The notes beneath the pieces are model-generated. The model saw only the letters and a list, made by a program, of their open reading frames with translations, was not told the DNA's origin and did no database searches. The translations under genes were made by a program, and so were the position numbers. Source: Acanthamoeba sp. SK_2022b (Eukaryota; Discosea; Longamoebia; Acanthamoebidae). Taken from it: a DNA stretch of 51,431 bases. The stretch spans positions 1 through 51,431 of the forward strand of contig JANDJZ010000294.1 of assembly GCA_027943245.1 (NCBI GenBank), read 5' to 3'. This document shows, piece by piece, positions 1 to 9,720 of this stretch (position 1 is the stretch's first letter; each line of letters opens with the position of its first letter).

Positions 1-2
1 CG

Positions 3-995
3 CTGCCGGGCAGCGCCGTCAACGGCACGCTCACCTACACGTCGGCCTCGGGCGTGGTGGTGACCGCGACGGCGCGCACGGTCGAGGTCGTCCTCGTGAG
101 CGGCCTGCGGATCAAGACCTCGCTCCTCGTGGCGACCTCGCTGCGCTGGCTGACGGTGACGGTGGGCACGCCCAGCGTCTACTACGACCAGCTCGAGGGC
201 CTGTGCGGCTCCAACGGCGGCCAAGTGCCCGGCTTCGGCCTCCAGTGCCCCAACGGCCTGACCTACTACAACCCGACGGCCGACCAGGCCGACGCCTACA
301 GCCAGTGCTGGGACGTGGACTCGTCGTGCCACTGCGGCTGCGGCTGCTCGGTCATCCCGCCCACCCTGCCCGGCAGCGTCACGCCCGGCGGCACGCCCGG
401 CAACGGCGGCGGCGGCGGCTCGGACCAGTGCGAGCTCACGACGCTGGACCCGGACACCATCTCCAAGTGCGGCCAGTCGTACCTGCCCCCGACCTTCTGG
501 TACGACTCGTGCCTCCACGACTGGAACGTGACCGGCGGCCTGGCCGATTCGGCGATCCTCAACGGCCAGGCCTGGCTCGACTACTGCGAGGTGAGCGGCA
601 ACATGAACAACGAGACCGAGTACCAGTTCTGCCGCGAGTTCTGCTCGCTCCACGGCAAGTGCGTCGACGGCCAGTGCGTGTGCGAGTCCGGCTGGACCGG
701 CGCCAACTGCTCGATCCCCGTCGAGCGCCCGACCACCGACGACGACCAGGGCAAGCTCATCGGCGCCATCGTCGGCGGCACCCTCGGCGCCGTGGCCCTC
801 ATGGCTGCGGGCGCCTGCTGCTGCGTGGGCGCTGGCGCGTGCATCCTGCTCCGTTTCAAGCAGCGACGCGTGATCCCCACCGAGGACGTCGAGCTCTCCG
901 AGGTCCCCGTGAGCGTGGCCGTACAGAGCAATCCCTTCCACGAGGTCACCCACGCCACCACCAACGTGGGCTACATGGGTCCCGGCGAGTTCTGA
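3..995 (+). CDS. Surface protein with VWD-like and EGF-like segments (3' part)
   Basis: The frame is open from the window edge, so the 5' part lies outside. The segment ending in GLCGSNGG (about 198-221) resembles the end of a von Willebrand factor D domain. A Cys-rich stretch with a C8-like look follows, then one EGF-like module with the spacing CxxxC, CVDGxCxC and GWTGxxC (about 632-712). A hydrophobic Gly/Ala/Cys-rich span (about 753-851), basic stop-transfer residues FKQRR and a short cytoplasmic tail complete it. The tail holds NPF, a known EH-domain/endocytosis signal. The layout fits a type I cell-surface or adhesion protein; the ligand cannot be inferred. No intron is visible in this part. 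A poly(A) signal lies 86 bp after the stop. Confidence 0.8.
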   Translation: MPGSAVNGTLTYTSASGVVVTATARTVEVVLVSGLRIKTSLLVATSLRWLTVTVGTPSVYYDQLEGLCGSNGGQVPGFGLQCPNGLTYYNPTADQADAYSQCWDVDSSCHCGCGCSVIPPTLPGSVTPGGTPGNGGGGGSDQCELTTLDPDTISKCGQSYLPPTFWYDSCLHDWNVTGGLADSAILNGQAWLDYCEVSGNMNNETEYQFCREFCSLHGKCVDGQCVCESGWTGANCSIPVERPTTDDDQGKLIGAIVGGTLGAVALMAAGACCCVGAGACILLRFKQRRVIPTEDVELSEVPVSVAVQSNPFHEVTHATTNVGYMGPGEF

Positions 996-1080
996 TCTCT
1001 CTTCCTCTCCGCGGCCTGCTCTGCCTCTCCCCCCTATTTGATGTACTTTTCTATACCTTCCTGTTCCTTTATCCTGCGAT

Positions 1081-1086
1081 AATAAA
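1081..1086 (+). promoter_or_regulatory. Poly(A) signal AATAAA
   Basis: Exact AATAAA 86 bp after the stop of the surface-protein gene, in an AT-richer 3' flank. It is the only hexamer between this gene and the next. Confidence 0.6.
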
Positions 1087-1294
1087 CCATCGCGTCTTTT
1101 CCGTAACCTTCCTTGTTGCACTTCTTCTTGTCCGTTGCAACGGCTTCTGCCCTGCCGAAAAGATGCGCTCGAACATCGCCTTCTGTTCACCACCGCACAA
1201 CTTCAGATAAAAAGAAAAATGGCCTTTTAACTGGTACCAAACCACGCTACAGCTAAGACCACCAGGGAGGAGGACCCGCTCGCCACAGCTAGCA

Positions 1295-3282
1295 ATGTAT
1301 CTGTTGCCAACCCACACCTCCCCGCCACACCAAGTTGTGGGCTCGGTCCTCTCTGTCCAGGGCACCCGTACCGAAGCCCCCTTGTGTTGTCTATTTTTCA
1401 AGTCAACAACTGAACGTGGTCGGGTTGGTGTTGCGCAGGGCTGCGAGCCGAGGGGCTGGCCGGGGTGACGCTGAACGAGCTAGTGAGGGTGGGGCGCGAT
1501 GGCATATGGGGCGAGGTCGTCCAGCTGGAGACCGGCCGGAGCGCTCGTGGCCCTGCTCCCGTAAGCGTGGCGGTCATCGAGGCCTTTGAGCACGTGGAGG
1601 GCCTGGCAGTGGGCGACCGCGTCGAGCGCACCGGCCGACCCCTGTCCGTCGAGCTCGGCCCGGGCTTGCTGGGCCACATCTTCGACGGACTCCAGCGGCC
1701 GCTCGACGCCATGGGCAACAAGGGCGCCACCAACCAGCCACCCAACGTCTTCGTGCCGCGCGGCGTCAACCTGCCGGCGCTCGACCGCGACGTGCTGTGG
1801 CCCTTCCAGCCAACCGGCGACTTCAGCGTGGGCGACACCATCGCCGCCGGCGACATCTACGCCACGGTCGAGGAGACGGTCCTGTTCACGCACCGCATCA
1901 TGTTGCCGCCCGACGAGGCGGGCGGGCGCATTGCCTTCATTGCCAAAGCGGGCAACTACACGGTGACCGACGTCGTGCTCGAGGTCATCGTCGACGTTGA
2001 CAACGGCGCCATCAAGCGGCAGTTCACCATGATGCAGACGTGGCCCGTGCGCCGGGCGCGACCCGTCCAAGACAGAAAGCCCCCAGAGCGGCCGCTCGTC
2101 ACCGGACTGCGCGGGCTCGACGTGCTCTACCCGTGCGCGGTCGGCGGCACGGCGGCGATGGTAGGCGGCGCGCAATGGTTCACCTCGACGGTGACCCAAA
2201 CCATGGCCAGGTACGACCAGTCCGACGTCAGCGTCTTCGTCGGCTGCGGACAGCCGGGCACGGACATGGGCGAGCTGGTCATGGAGCTGCCCGAGCTCAC
2301 CGTCGACCTTCCCGGCGGCGCCGGGAGGGCACCGCTGATGAAGCGGATGGCGGTGGTGGCCAATGTGGCCAACGCGCCGCAGGCCGCGCGCGCGGCGTCG
2401 GTCTACACGGGGATCGCCATCGCCGAGTACTTCCGCGACCAGGGCTGCGAGGTGTCGCTCACCGTCGACACGCTCTTCCGGTGGGCCCAAGCTATCCCAC
2501 GTCAGCAGCCCCTTCAATACGACGCCGACGGCGCCGGTCGACAGGAATTGCAGGGGCAGCTGGCCGCCATGTACGCGCGCGCCGGGCGGTTCGTGTGCGT
2601 GGGCGGCGTGCCGCCACGCGAGGGCTCGCTCACCATCGTCGGCGTGACGGCCGACTTGGAGCGGTGGAGCCTCTCTGGGGCCGACGTCGAGCTGGTCATC
2701 GACACGGCCCGCCGCGTGGCCCAGGCGGTCTGGGTCGGCAACAGTCGCGACTTCATGTCCGTCGACCCCGCAGCCTCCAGGTCCGACTTCGTGGCGGCCG
2801 AGTACTGTCGCCAACACATCGCCAGCGATTTTGTCGACCTGCGGGATGCGGGCCTCTACGTGCTGCGCCAGGAGGTGGACCTGAGGCCCAAGGTGCGCAA
2901 GGTTGGCGTCGACGGGCTCACCGAGCACGAGCAGGCAACGATGGCCGTGGCGCGGCTGATAAAGGAAGACTTGCTGCGTCAGAACGTATTCTCGCCCTAC
3001 GACCGCCGGTGTGCGCTGCACAAGGGCGTATGGATGCTGCGCCTCTTTGTGCTCCTCCACTCGCTGGCCCACGCCACGCTCTCCTACTCGCCCGCGTTCG
3101 GAGGCCCCAAGAAGGGCAAGACGTGGAAGGAGATCCAGCAAGCACTCCACGCTACCATCGACCGAATCTCTTATTCAAAGTTCGAGGAGCACTTTGACGA
3201 CGGCCACGTGTGGAGCGAAATCGAAGCCGAGCTTCGGGCGGCCTTTGCCGGTCTCGGCTACTCCTCTCTGCCGTCCGCCTGA
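1295..3282 (+). CDS. V-type ATPase subunit A paralogue lacking catalytic motifs
   Basis: Two exons, 1295-1367 and 1439-3282, give 638 residues (family usually about 615). The 71-bp intron is gtaccg...gcgcag; splicing it gives an ungapped match to the family N-terminus from GSVLSVQG to NELVRVG. Family blocks LSVELGPG, FDGLQRPL, PRGVN, GDIY, LPP, VRRARPV and VGCG are kept. The nucleotide site is not: the Walker A block GAFGCGKT is replaced by GGAQWFTS (about residues 267-274, Lys to Thr), and the catalytic Glu of the CGER motif is Gln (about residue 296, CGQPG). The SGRLAEMPADSGYP region is unrecognisable. An intact 638-codon frame argues against a decaying gene. It probably acts as a non-catalytic subunit or regulator; this is inference. 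The start is the first ATG of exon 1. Confidence 0.85.
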
Positions 3283-3340
3283 CCACCGCACACGAACCTT
3301 CCCACCTATTTCTTTTCATTTCGTTTTTCTTTTTCTTGTA

Positions 3341-3346
3341 AATAAA
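3341..3346 (+). promoter_or_regulatory. Poly(A) signal AATAAA
   Basis: AATAAA 58 bp after the V-ATPase-A-like stop, in the 131-bp tail-to-tail gap with the RagC gene. Confidence 0.65.
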
Positions 3347-3413
3347 GAAAGCTATTTCATTACCGCTGGCAATTCAAAGACACGTCGTTGTTGTTGTTGT
3401 AACTCGTTCAGTG

Positions 3414-3973
3414 TTATTTGGCAGTGTTGCTGGCGTGGAAGACCTCCGTTATGGACTGCTTGAGGCACTGGAAGTTGTAGTTGAGGAGACCTGACGCGAC
3501 CACAACACAACACAACTGTTAACACGACAAAAGCGGAAAACGGCCAAGGCCGCCCGGGGGGAGGGCGATACCGTGCTTGTCAAAGTTTTCCTTCCGCAGG
3601 AGGCACACGAGGGCGAGATACCTGGCGTGGCCGGCGCGGCACCAAGTCAGTCTTTCACGGCAAGCGTGGAGGGGGAGGGAATGGGAGCGGCGCGACGAAC
3701 TTGTTGACTTCGCGGAGGTAGAGGACCATGCCGTTGCTGAGCTTGATGAGAGACTGGGACTTCTCGTCGTAGGCGAGGCCGTCCGAGTCCTCCTTCATGC
3801 CGTAGATGCACGACACGTCGATCACGACGTCGATCATGTCCGAGCACAGCTCGTACGTCTGCATGTCCACGGGCGAGCTGTCCGTGGCCACGTAGATCTT
3901 GCTCACCACGTCGATCAGGAACGACTTCTCCAATCGGCAGTTCTTCACACACGCACGCACGCACGCCGCACGC

Positions 3974-4014
<41 letters not shown>

Positions 4015-4725
4015 GCATCATCCAAACAACGCACATGCGTGAGAAGGAAAGGTGTACTGTGTTGAGGATGTCGAGGAGGTTCTCGAGGATGGGCAGCTGG
4101 GGGATGAGCTTCTGGATGACCTTGGAGAAGGCCTCGAAGATGGAGTGGTCGTAGATGCTGGTGAGGTAGAAGCTCAGGTGCACGTCGAGCTTCACGTCGG
4201 CCAGGTCGTCCAGCGCATGCTGCTGGATGTCCCGCTGCGCCTCTGCGTTGTGATGTGCGTTGTGTGCTATCAGCACAAGAAAGGCACCCACCACACCACA
4301 CCACACAACACAGCGTCGAGCGCTAGCCGTATGCGGCGCACGCGTACCGATCTTGTGGTCATCGGAGAGGCCGTCGACCTTGTGGATGAACACCTCGAAC
4401 GAGATGCGCGGGTTGACCTGCGCGCCGTTGCCCTATGGGTCAGCGCGCACCGAAATGGCGTGGAAAAGGGAGAGGAGGGGAGAGGAGACCTTGATGGCCT
4501 TTGTGACCGTCATGTGGAGCTTGCGGAGGGCCTCTTCGTACTCGTCCTGTGCGTCGATGACGAAGATGAGGGCCCCGCAGCCGCCGAAGATGGCCTCCGA
4601 GTCAAATGCCGGGTCGAAGAAGTCCAGCTGGCCCGGGAAGTCCCAGATCTGGAACTGCACGAACGAACTGTTGGAGATGTCTGCGCGCACACACACGCCA
4701 CACATAACACACACATAACACACAC

Positions 4726-4790
<65 letters not shown>

Positions 4791-5366
4791 CCAGTAAGGT
4801 GATGCCTGCTCACGATGTAGAGATAAGAGAACACCGAACCGTTCTTGACGATCTTGTTGGTGGTCTCGAGGAAGAGGGTCTCGTTGGGCGACATCTTGTG
4901 GAACACCACCTTTTGGATACTCGACTTGCCGCTCCTGCGTCGTGGCCACGCGCACACGTCGACGATGCGCAGGAAACGGGGAAGCGAAGGATGAGCGAGT
5001 GAACGCGGGAGGGGGTGAGGAACAGGGAGAGCGGTGGTGTTTGCGTGGCGGGCTCAGTACCGGCGGAGGCCCATCAGGAGAATGCGAGGCTGGCCGGCCT
5101 TGTTCTCGCTGTGTGCAGCCACGGACTGAGCAACCTCGGAACCGTATCTGTGAGATCGGACAAGGCAGGGGAGGAGAGGGGAATTCAACGGTGAGCCAAG
5201 GCCAGAGCGGGCACATGCGAGAAGGGGGCGATTAGGATCAAATTTGCAACTTTTAAAGAATTAATTGAGCAGCTTATTTTCAATCGAAGAGGATCGACAG
5301 CAGATCTCCAATGAGGTTCGAATGGGAGTCGCACCCGAGGTCATTGCTGAATGAGCTACCATACAT
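3414..5366 (-). CDS. RagC/RagD-type small GTPase (TORC1 amino-acid signalling)
   Basis: Nine exons in transcript order: 5299-5366, 5061-5147, 4840-4934, 4490-4680, 4348-4432, 4058-4242, 3701-3942, 3572-3621, 3414-3490; 359 residues. Phases agree at every junction. Visible motifs are P-loop GLRRSGKSS (about residue 49), [24 protein letters not shown], the Rag-specific [48 protein letters not shown], and a C-terminal [14 protein letters not shown] helix in the roadblock-like domain. RagC/D pairs with RagA/B at the lysosome to recruit TORC1; this is family knowledge. The first exon is the least certain, chosen because its donor phase fits and no other in-frame ATG exists. Two introns contain long CA tracts. 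Confidence 0.93.
3976..4010. repeat. CA microsatellite in RagC intron
   Basis: Uninterrupted (CA)n of about 35 bp inside the intron at 3943-4057 of the RagC gene. It reads as GT on the transcribed strand. Confidence 0.95.
4732..4789. repeat. CA microsatellite in RagC intron
   Basis: (CA)n of about 58 bp, preceded by imperfect CACATAA units from about 4700, within the intron at 4681-4839. GT-rich on the RagC sense strand. Confidence 0.95.
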
Positions 5367-5762
5367 GTCGTCGTAGTTCTGTTGTCATAATGTTCACGTA
5401 GTTCACAGCCAAATCATCGTTAGATCGCCAACGCAGAGAACTGAATATATTGATCTTGCCAGGCTCAGGCGTACCGCCATTGCTCTTGATCTATCCACCA
5501 AAAGTAGTTGCAAACAATTATCAGATTTGATTGATTTTTGCTTTTCGGCGGCACGAGAACAGGTTAGATCTTTCTTTTTTTTCGCTTTTTTTTTTTGCGC
5601 AGAGCAAGGGCCGCGGCAACCGTTTCTTCTGTTGGACCACTGTTCTGACAAGGCTCGCCAACTCGGGCAAAGCGCTCCTCTACTTCGCTGATAGCGCCAT
5701 CATCTGGGCACTGACAGGGCCGATGACAAGGTCTCTCTTTGCCTGCGTTGCTCCTGCTCACC
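5367..5762. other. Intergenic stretch, no supported gene
   Basis: Upstream flank of the RagC start. The plus strand contains a pyrimidine tract ending gcgcag (about 5571-5602), followed by a short frame with a GKxLLY-like string resembling a P-loop. The surrounding frames are broken and no start or partner exons can be assembled. It may be a relic of a GTPase gene, or chance. Confidence 0.4.
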
Positions 5763-7237
5763 TCAGTTTTGTATCGTTTTGCAGGGGTGCAGCCTTCCTC
5801 CCTTCCCCACGGTGCTCATAGCTGGCCAAAGCCAAGGCCGCATGGACCAGGCGCAGGAGATCCTCACCTTTGGCACACTCCTCGTGGTTACTCTTCTACA
5901 CGAACACTGGCACAGCTGAAAACGCATTTTCAATTCCCCAAGTGGCTCCAATGTATGATCAGCTGAGAGCTGCACCTGTGGGTGTAAGTGGTTCTTCCTC
6001 AACAACACATGGCAGCTGAGTGAGGGAAAGTGATCATTTACATGGTGATAGTAAGCAGCATCAATGTGGTTGATTATGCACTTGGAGTTAGCCATGTAGG
6101 CTTCCAGTTGAGCATGGTAACAGAGTGTTCAGAAAAAAGTAACAATGACTCTTTTGACAATGTACACTTTTCAGACACATATGGAAGAAAGATACACTGA
6201 GATATGTACAAGGCCTCAAAAAAAAGCTTCAAATTCTGTACACTGAGTTAAACAGTTTGAAAATCAGATGTTTTGTACTTGATAAAATGCATTGGTCAAC
6301 ATGGATTGTGTTTAAATTGTTGGAACTTGATCTCTTCTAACCCTTCAAAAAAGTTTTTCAGTACCTTGGTGCCAATTGAAAACAGTGCTGGAATGTCTTG
6401 GTGTGGAGTAAAAAACACATAACAAGAAGAGCTGGTTTTTCACAAACATCTTTAAAGGGGTGGTACCAATGTGCATCAGGCCTGCGTGATTTTGTGGTGA
6501 CATGCCTGTTTTGCACATAAAGTGAAATTTCTTCTAAGTACCTTGTATCTCACCTAAAATATGTACATCTCTGGGCTGGGGTGGAAGAACCAATGCGCAT
6601 AGGTTCAACACTTCTCTTGTGGGTGAAGATCTATGATGATGAAAAAGTGATATCTTGAAATGTATGAAATGCATAGATGCCCTTTGGGTCAAGTACATCT
6701 TTGGGCTATGGTGGGCCAACTGGTGTGCATCAGGTCAACACTCACCTTGTTGTTTTTTGATGAAAAAGGTAGATTGTGAAAAAGCCACATTTGTGGATGT
6801 ACAGAATAGGCAGTTCACCTTGGGTCATGTACAGGCATTTTTGGGTTTGTGAAAAAGTGACATTGTTACTTTTTTCTGACCACTCTGTTTGGTACTCAAC
6901 ATTGCCAGGGCTGTTGCTGTTGACTTCCTTGCCCTTCTTGCTTGTTGGTGGTGCCGTCTTAATCATGCCACTAGCTATCACCCTAGTAGTTTGCCCATGA
7001 GGGAGAGTTGTCTTGTTCATTCTCACATGTAGCTTAAGTGGCTGCTTCTTCTGTTCTATGGGCGTGGAAACCTGTTGGAACTGGTGGTTTTGTGTGCATG
7101 CAGGTGAAGGAAGAAGTAAGTTTGCACACCACCTTTTCTCCTTGCACATGAGCACATGCTTGTGTTTGGTTTTGCCTAGTAGTTGCCTGTGCTTGTGGGC
7201 TTGAATTTGATGACTTGTTTACTCCACCCATTGCCAT
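5763..7237 (-). pseudogene. Unknown ORF interrupted by a TIR element
   Basis: Start ATG at 7237; exon 7130-7237; putative 58-bp intron 7072-7129 (gtgtgc...caacag); coding resumes 7071-6890 and is then cut by the element at 6119-6889. Removing the element plus one copy of the 4-bp TGGT duplication joins 6890 to 6114 in frame. It then runs to the stop at 5763, 214 codons in all, with no stop across the join. The encoded protein is rich in Gln, Asn, Ser and Thr at its N-terminus and matches no family I recognise. Codon use is AT-rich compared with neighbouring genes, so the host gene may itself be foreign or mobile. The last 50 or so codons look less protein-like and may belong to an intron. Confidence 0.45.
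6119..6889. mobile_element. Non-autonomous TIR DNA element, copy 1
   Basis: 771 bp bounded by 29-bp terminal inverted repeats with one mismatch: left 6119-6147, right complement of 6861-6889, both starting AACAGAGTG. It is flanked by a direct duplication TGGT at 6115-6118 and 6890-6893. It has no ORF long enough for a transposase, so it is MITE-like. A second copy lies at 30384-31043 in the same orientation. The central 6526-6657 is inverted relative to that copy. Superfamily not assigned. Confidence 0.88.
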
Positions 7238-7529
7238 GGTCCACTTGCGTTTTCCTGTCAGTCAGGGAAAGATATCACTTCCTCTCTGGTTGAACTAATC
7301 CATTAATAACAAATCAAGCAGACTAAATTTGGGGTAAAAAAAGAGCAAGGCAGGAGACCCTGATCAGACGCGATACCCAAACATCAGCATTGATGACCTT
7401 TTTTTTTTTTTGAGCCAATGCTTGGTGACACGCCCAACAGCTAATGAGATTTCATCTGTAATCACAAAGTTAAGAGTCCAGTCTGCCTCCTCATTGTTTC
7501 TGTGTGGCCCAACTTCTCTTTCACACCAC
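7238..7529. other. Intergenic, AT-rich
   Basis: 3' flank of the FAD monooxygenase and 5' flank of the interrupted ORF. Contains A and T runs; no gene or RNA seen. Confidence 0.5.
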
Positions 7530-9277
7530 TCAGGCAAAAACCTTACCGAGGTACCCACACACATCCTCGCCGACGTATCCCGTGTACATGTCTGGCCTGA
7601 TGACCACAAACGCCGCCTCGCCCACTTCAACCGACGTCTTGTCTGGCACGTTCGAGATGCACGCATACGTTCTGTCCGCTTCCAGCGCCTTCTCCGGCGC
7701 ACCAGAAACATCCCACGTGTCAACGAAGCTCGCCCACTTGGCGTCCTTCAACGGCGCCCACGATCTACCCCGCAGCGACAGCACCAGGAACTTGCCGTAC
7801 TTGCGCGCGCTGTAGAGCCGCTGCGGCTCCTCCTCACCTTCCTTGTGCAGGAACACATCCGGCGCGCGGTGGCCCGGCACGAAGATCCCCTGCGCTGTCC
7901 CGGCGACCAGCGGCGTCACGCCCTCCGGGTACGCGACGCCCATGCCGGTGATGTAGCCTGCGTTCTTCTCGATCATGCCGACATACTCCTTCGCCGTCTT
8001 GACCGTGCTGCGCACCAGCTTCGCCGCCACATCGATGACGCCGACCGCGCACGCGCGCCTCTCGTCCTCGTAGCTCTGCCACAGCGCCTCCGTCGCGTGG
8101 CCCTGAAGCGCGAGCGACAGCCTCCACGCGAGCGCGAAGGCGTCGGCCTGCCCGGTGTTGAGCCCTTGCCCGCCGTTGACGGCGTGGATGTGCGCGGCGT
8201 CGCCGGCCAGCGTGATGCGCCGCTTGGGCGAGAAGTAGGTCCGCGCGACGCGCTCCTTCACCTCGAAGATGGAAAACCATTCCGTGCGCTGGAAGTCGAC
8301 GCGATACGGCGCGAGGAACTTGCGGATCTCGGCTTCGATGCGGGGTTGGTCGGCAGCGGAGTTGTCTTCGAGGAGGGTGTAGAAGCGGGCCATGCCGCGC
8401 TCTCTATGGGAGGAGGGTACAAGTAAGTGTTTGAATTCAACTCGTGCGATCTATGTTTTCTTTTTCTTTTTTTCTCGTGAGGAGAAAGAGATGAAGAGAT
8501 AAACGTACCTCGGGATCCACGAGATACGGGCCTGACCAGCAACTTGAAAGGTGATGATCTCCGGGCACACAGGGAAGTCGGTGTCGATGAAGGTGTCGAG
8601 GACGTGCCACACCATGTTGGGCTTGTCCCCCTCAAAGGGGATGTTGAGGGTGTTGCGGACGAGGGACTTGGCACCATCGGCACCGACAGCGTAGCGGCTG
8701 ACGATAACCTTGTCGGCGAAGGTGGTGCGCACATAGTCCTCGCCGTCGATGGTCACTTCCTCGATGTTGAGGGCCTCATGGCCGTGGTGGCAGGGGATAT
8801 CGAGCATCGAGTGCATGGCGGCCTCTACGTCGGCCTGACCGATCATGAGGAAGTTGGGCCGCGCCGTGTTCTTCAGCGACACCCACCAGTTATTCTGCCG
8901 CGATACAAAGTTGCCATCCGAGAAGGTAGAGCTTGCTGTCCAGCACACAGTCAGTGTCTGCATCGGGCTCGCGTGGATAAGGGATTACCCACTGTTGCAC
9001 TTCAGGCCCTTGGGCTCCAGCTTGTCCATTACGCCGACGACCTCGAGCGTCTGCTGGCTGCGTGCATTGAGGGCGTCTGCACGGCCGACGGGCAGCGATG
9101 TCGGTGCCTTGTCTGCAATGAAAACCGAGTGGCCTAGCTGGCGCAGCAGCAGGGCAACGGTCAGCCCAGTAGGGCCGGCTAGAGAGAGGAGTCAGTGGTC
9201 CTGTTTTTGTTCAAGGTGGCGCCGGGGGGCGTACCTCCGATGATGGTGACGTCCGCATGGATCTCCTTGATGGACAT
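7530..9277 (-). CDS. FAD-dependent aromatic monooxygenase (phenol hydroxylase type)
   Basis: Four exons 9235-9277, 8989-9178, 8509-8931, 7530-8403 encode 509 residues, the usual size for the class A flavin hydroxylase group (FAD_binding_3). The first two exons join across the dinucleotide-binding motif TIIGAGPTGL (residues 11-20). The DG motif appears as YAVGADGAKSLVR, and the second FAD motif as ITLAGDAAHIHAVNGGQG. A short thioredoxin-like C-terminal segment with VVIRPDMY follows, as in phenol 2-monooxygenases. These enzymes use NAD(P)H and O2 to hydroxylate phenolic rings. The gene is head-to-head with the isocyanide synthase gene, with 443 bp between start codons, suggesting a related tyrosine- or tryptophan-derived substrate; that link is inference. 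Confidence 0.9.
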
Positions 9278-9720
9278 GGTATGGAAGAATGAGCTGAGAG
9301 TGGGTCCCGTGTGCAGGACAAGTTTGGTCTGGTCAATAGGTATGCTTTTAAATGAAAAAAAGCTGGGCCAGGTAGCCAGCAGGAGCGCCGAGGGCGAAGT
9401 ACACGACTATACGGATGGGAAAAGGACGGGAAACACGCTGGGCCTGACGTTTGGTGCTGGTGTGAAAGGCCGTCACAGTCGGGGCACCGCCGATAAGAGC
9501 TTTACCAGGAAAGGTCCGCTGACGTAAGCGAGGAATGTCAAGAATCATAAGGGCACTTATCGGCGCGTCCGCCCAAGAGGTTTTCTGTGGCTATCTTCTA
9601 TCTTGCTGTCGGCTTCTTTCTTCATCGTTTCCCCGTCTGGCTGGAGAGCGCTGTGTCTGTCTGGCAAGAAGAAACCCACCAGCTTGTGGCTCACCCCGCG
9701 ACTGCAGTCTACCCAACCAC
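9278..9720. promoter_or_regulatory. Shared divergent promoter region
   Basis: 443 bp between the divergent starts of the FAD monooxygenase and the isocyanide synthase-dioxygenase. A TTTAAA element lies about 70 bp upstream of the monooxygenase ATG, with an A-run beside it, and could serve as a TATA-like box on either strand. No other gene seen. Co-regulation is inferred from geometry only. Confidence 0.45.

Noticed and set aside
1480..3150. 556-codon minus-strand ORF opposite the V-ATPase-A-like gene
   Set aside because: Composition-driven shadow in GC-rich DNA; no family motifs, and the plus frame matches a known family along its whole length.
4681..4839. Repeat array resembling a CRISPR
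   Set aside because: Simple CA microsatellite with no unique spacers, lying in an intron.
5530..5900. Plus-strand P-loop GTPase or SRP-receptor-beta-like gene
   Set aside because: A GKxLLY-like string follows a good acceptor-like site, but frames are broken, the Gly-rich start is out of frame and no other exon could be found.
6742..7155. 137-codon minus-strand ORF as one gene
   Set aside because: It crosses the right end of the TIR element; the part inside the element is not coding and the true continuation is on the element's far side.
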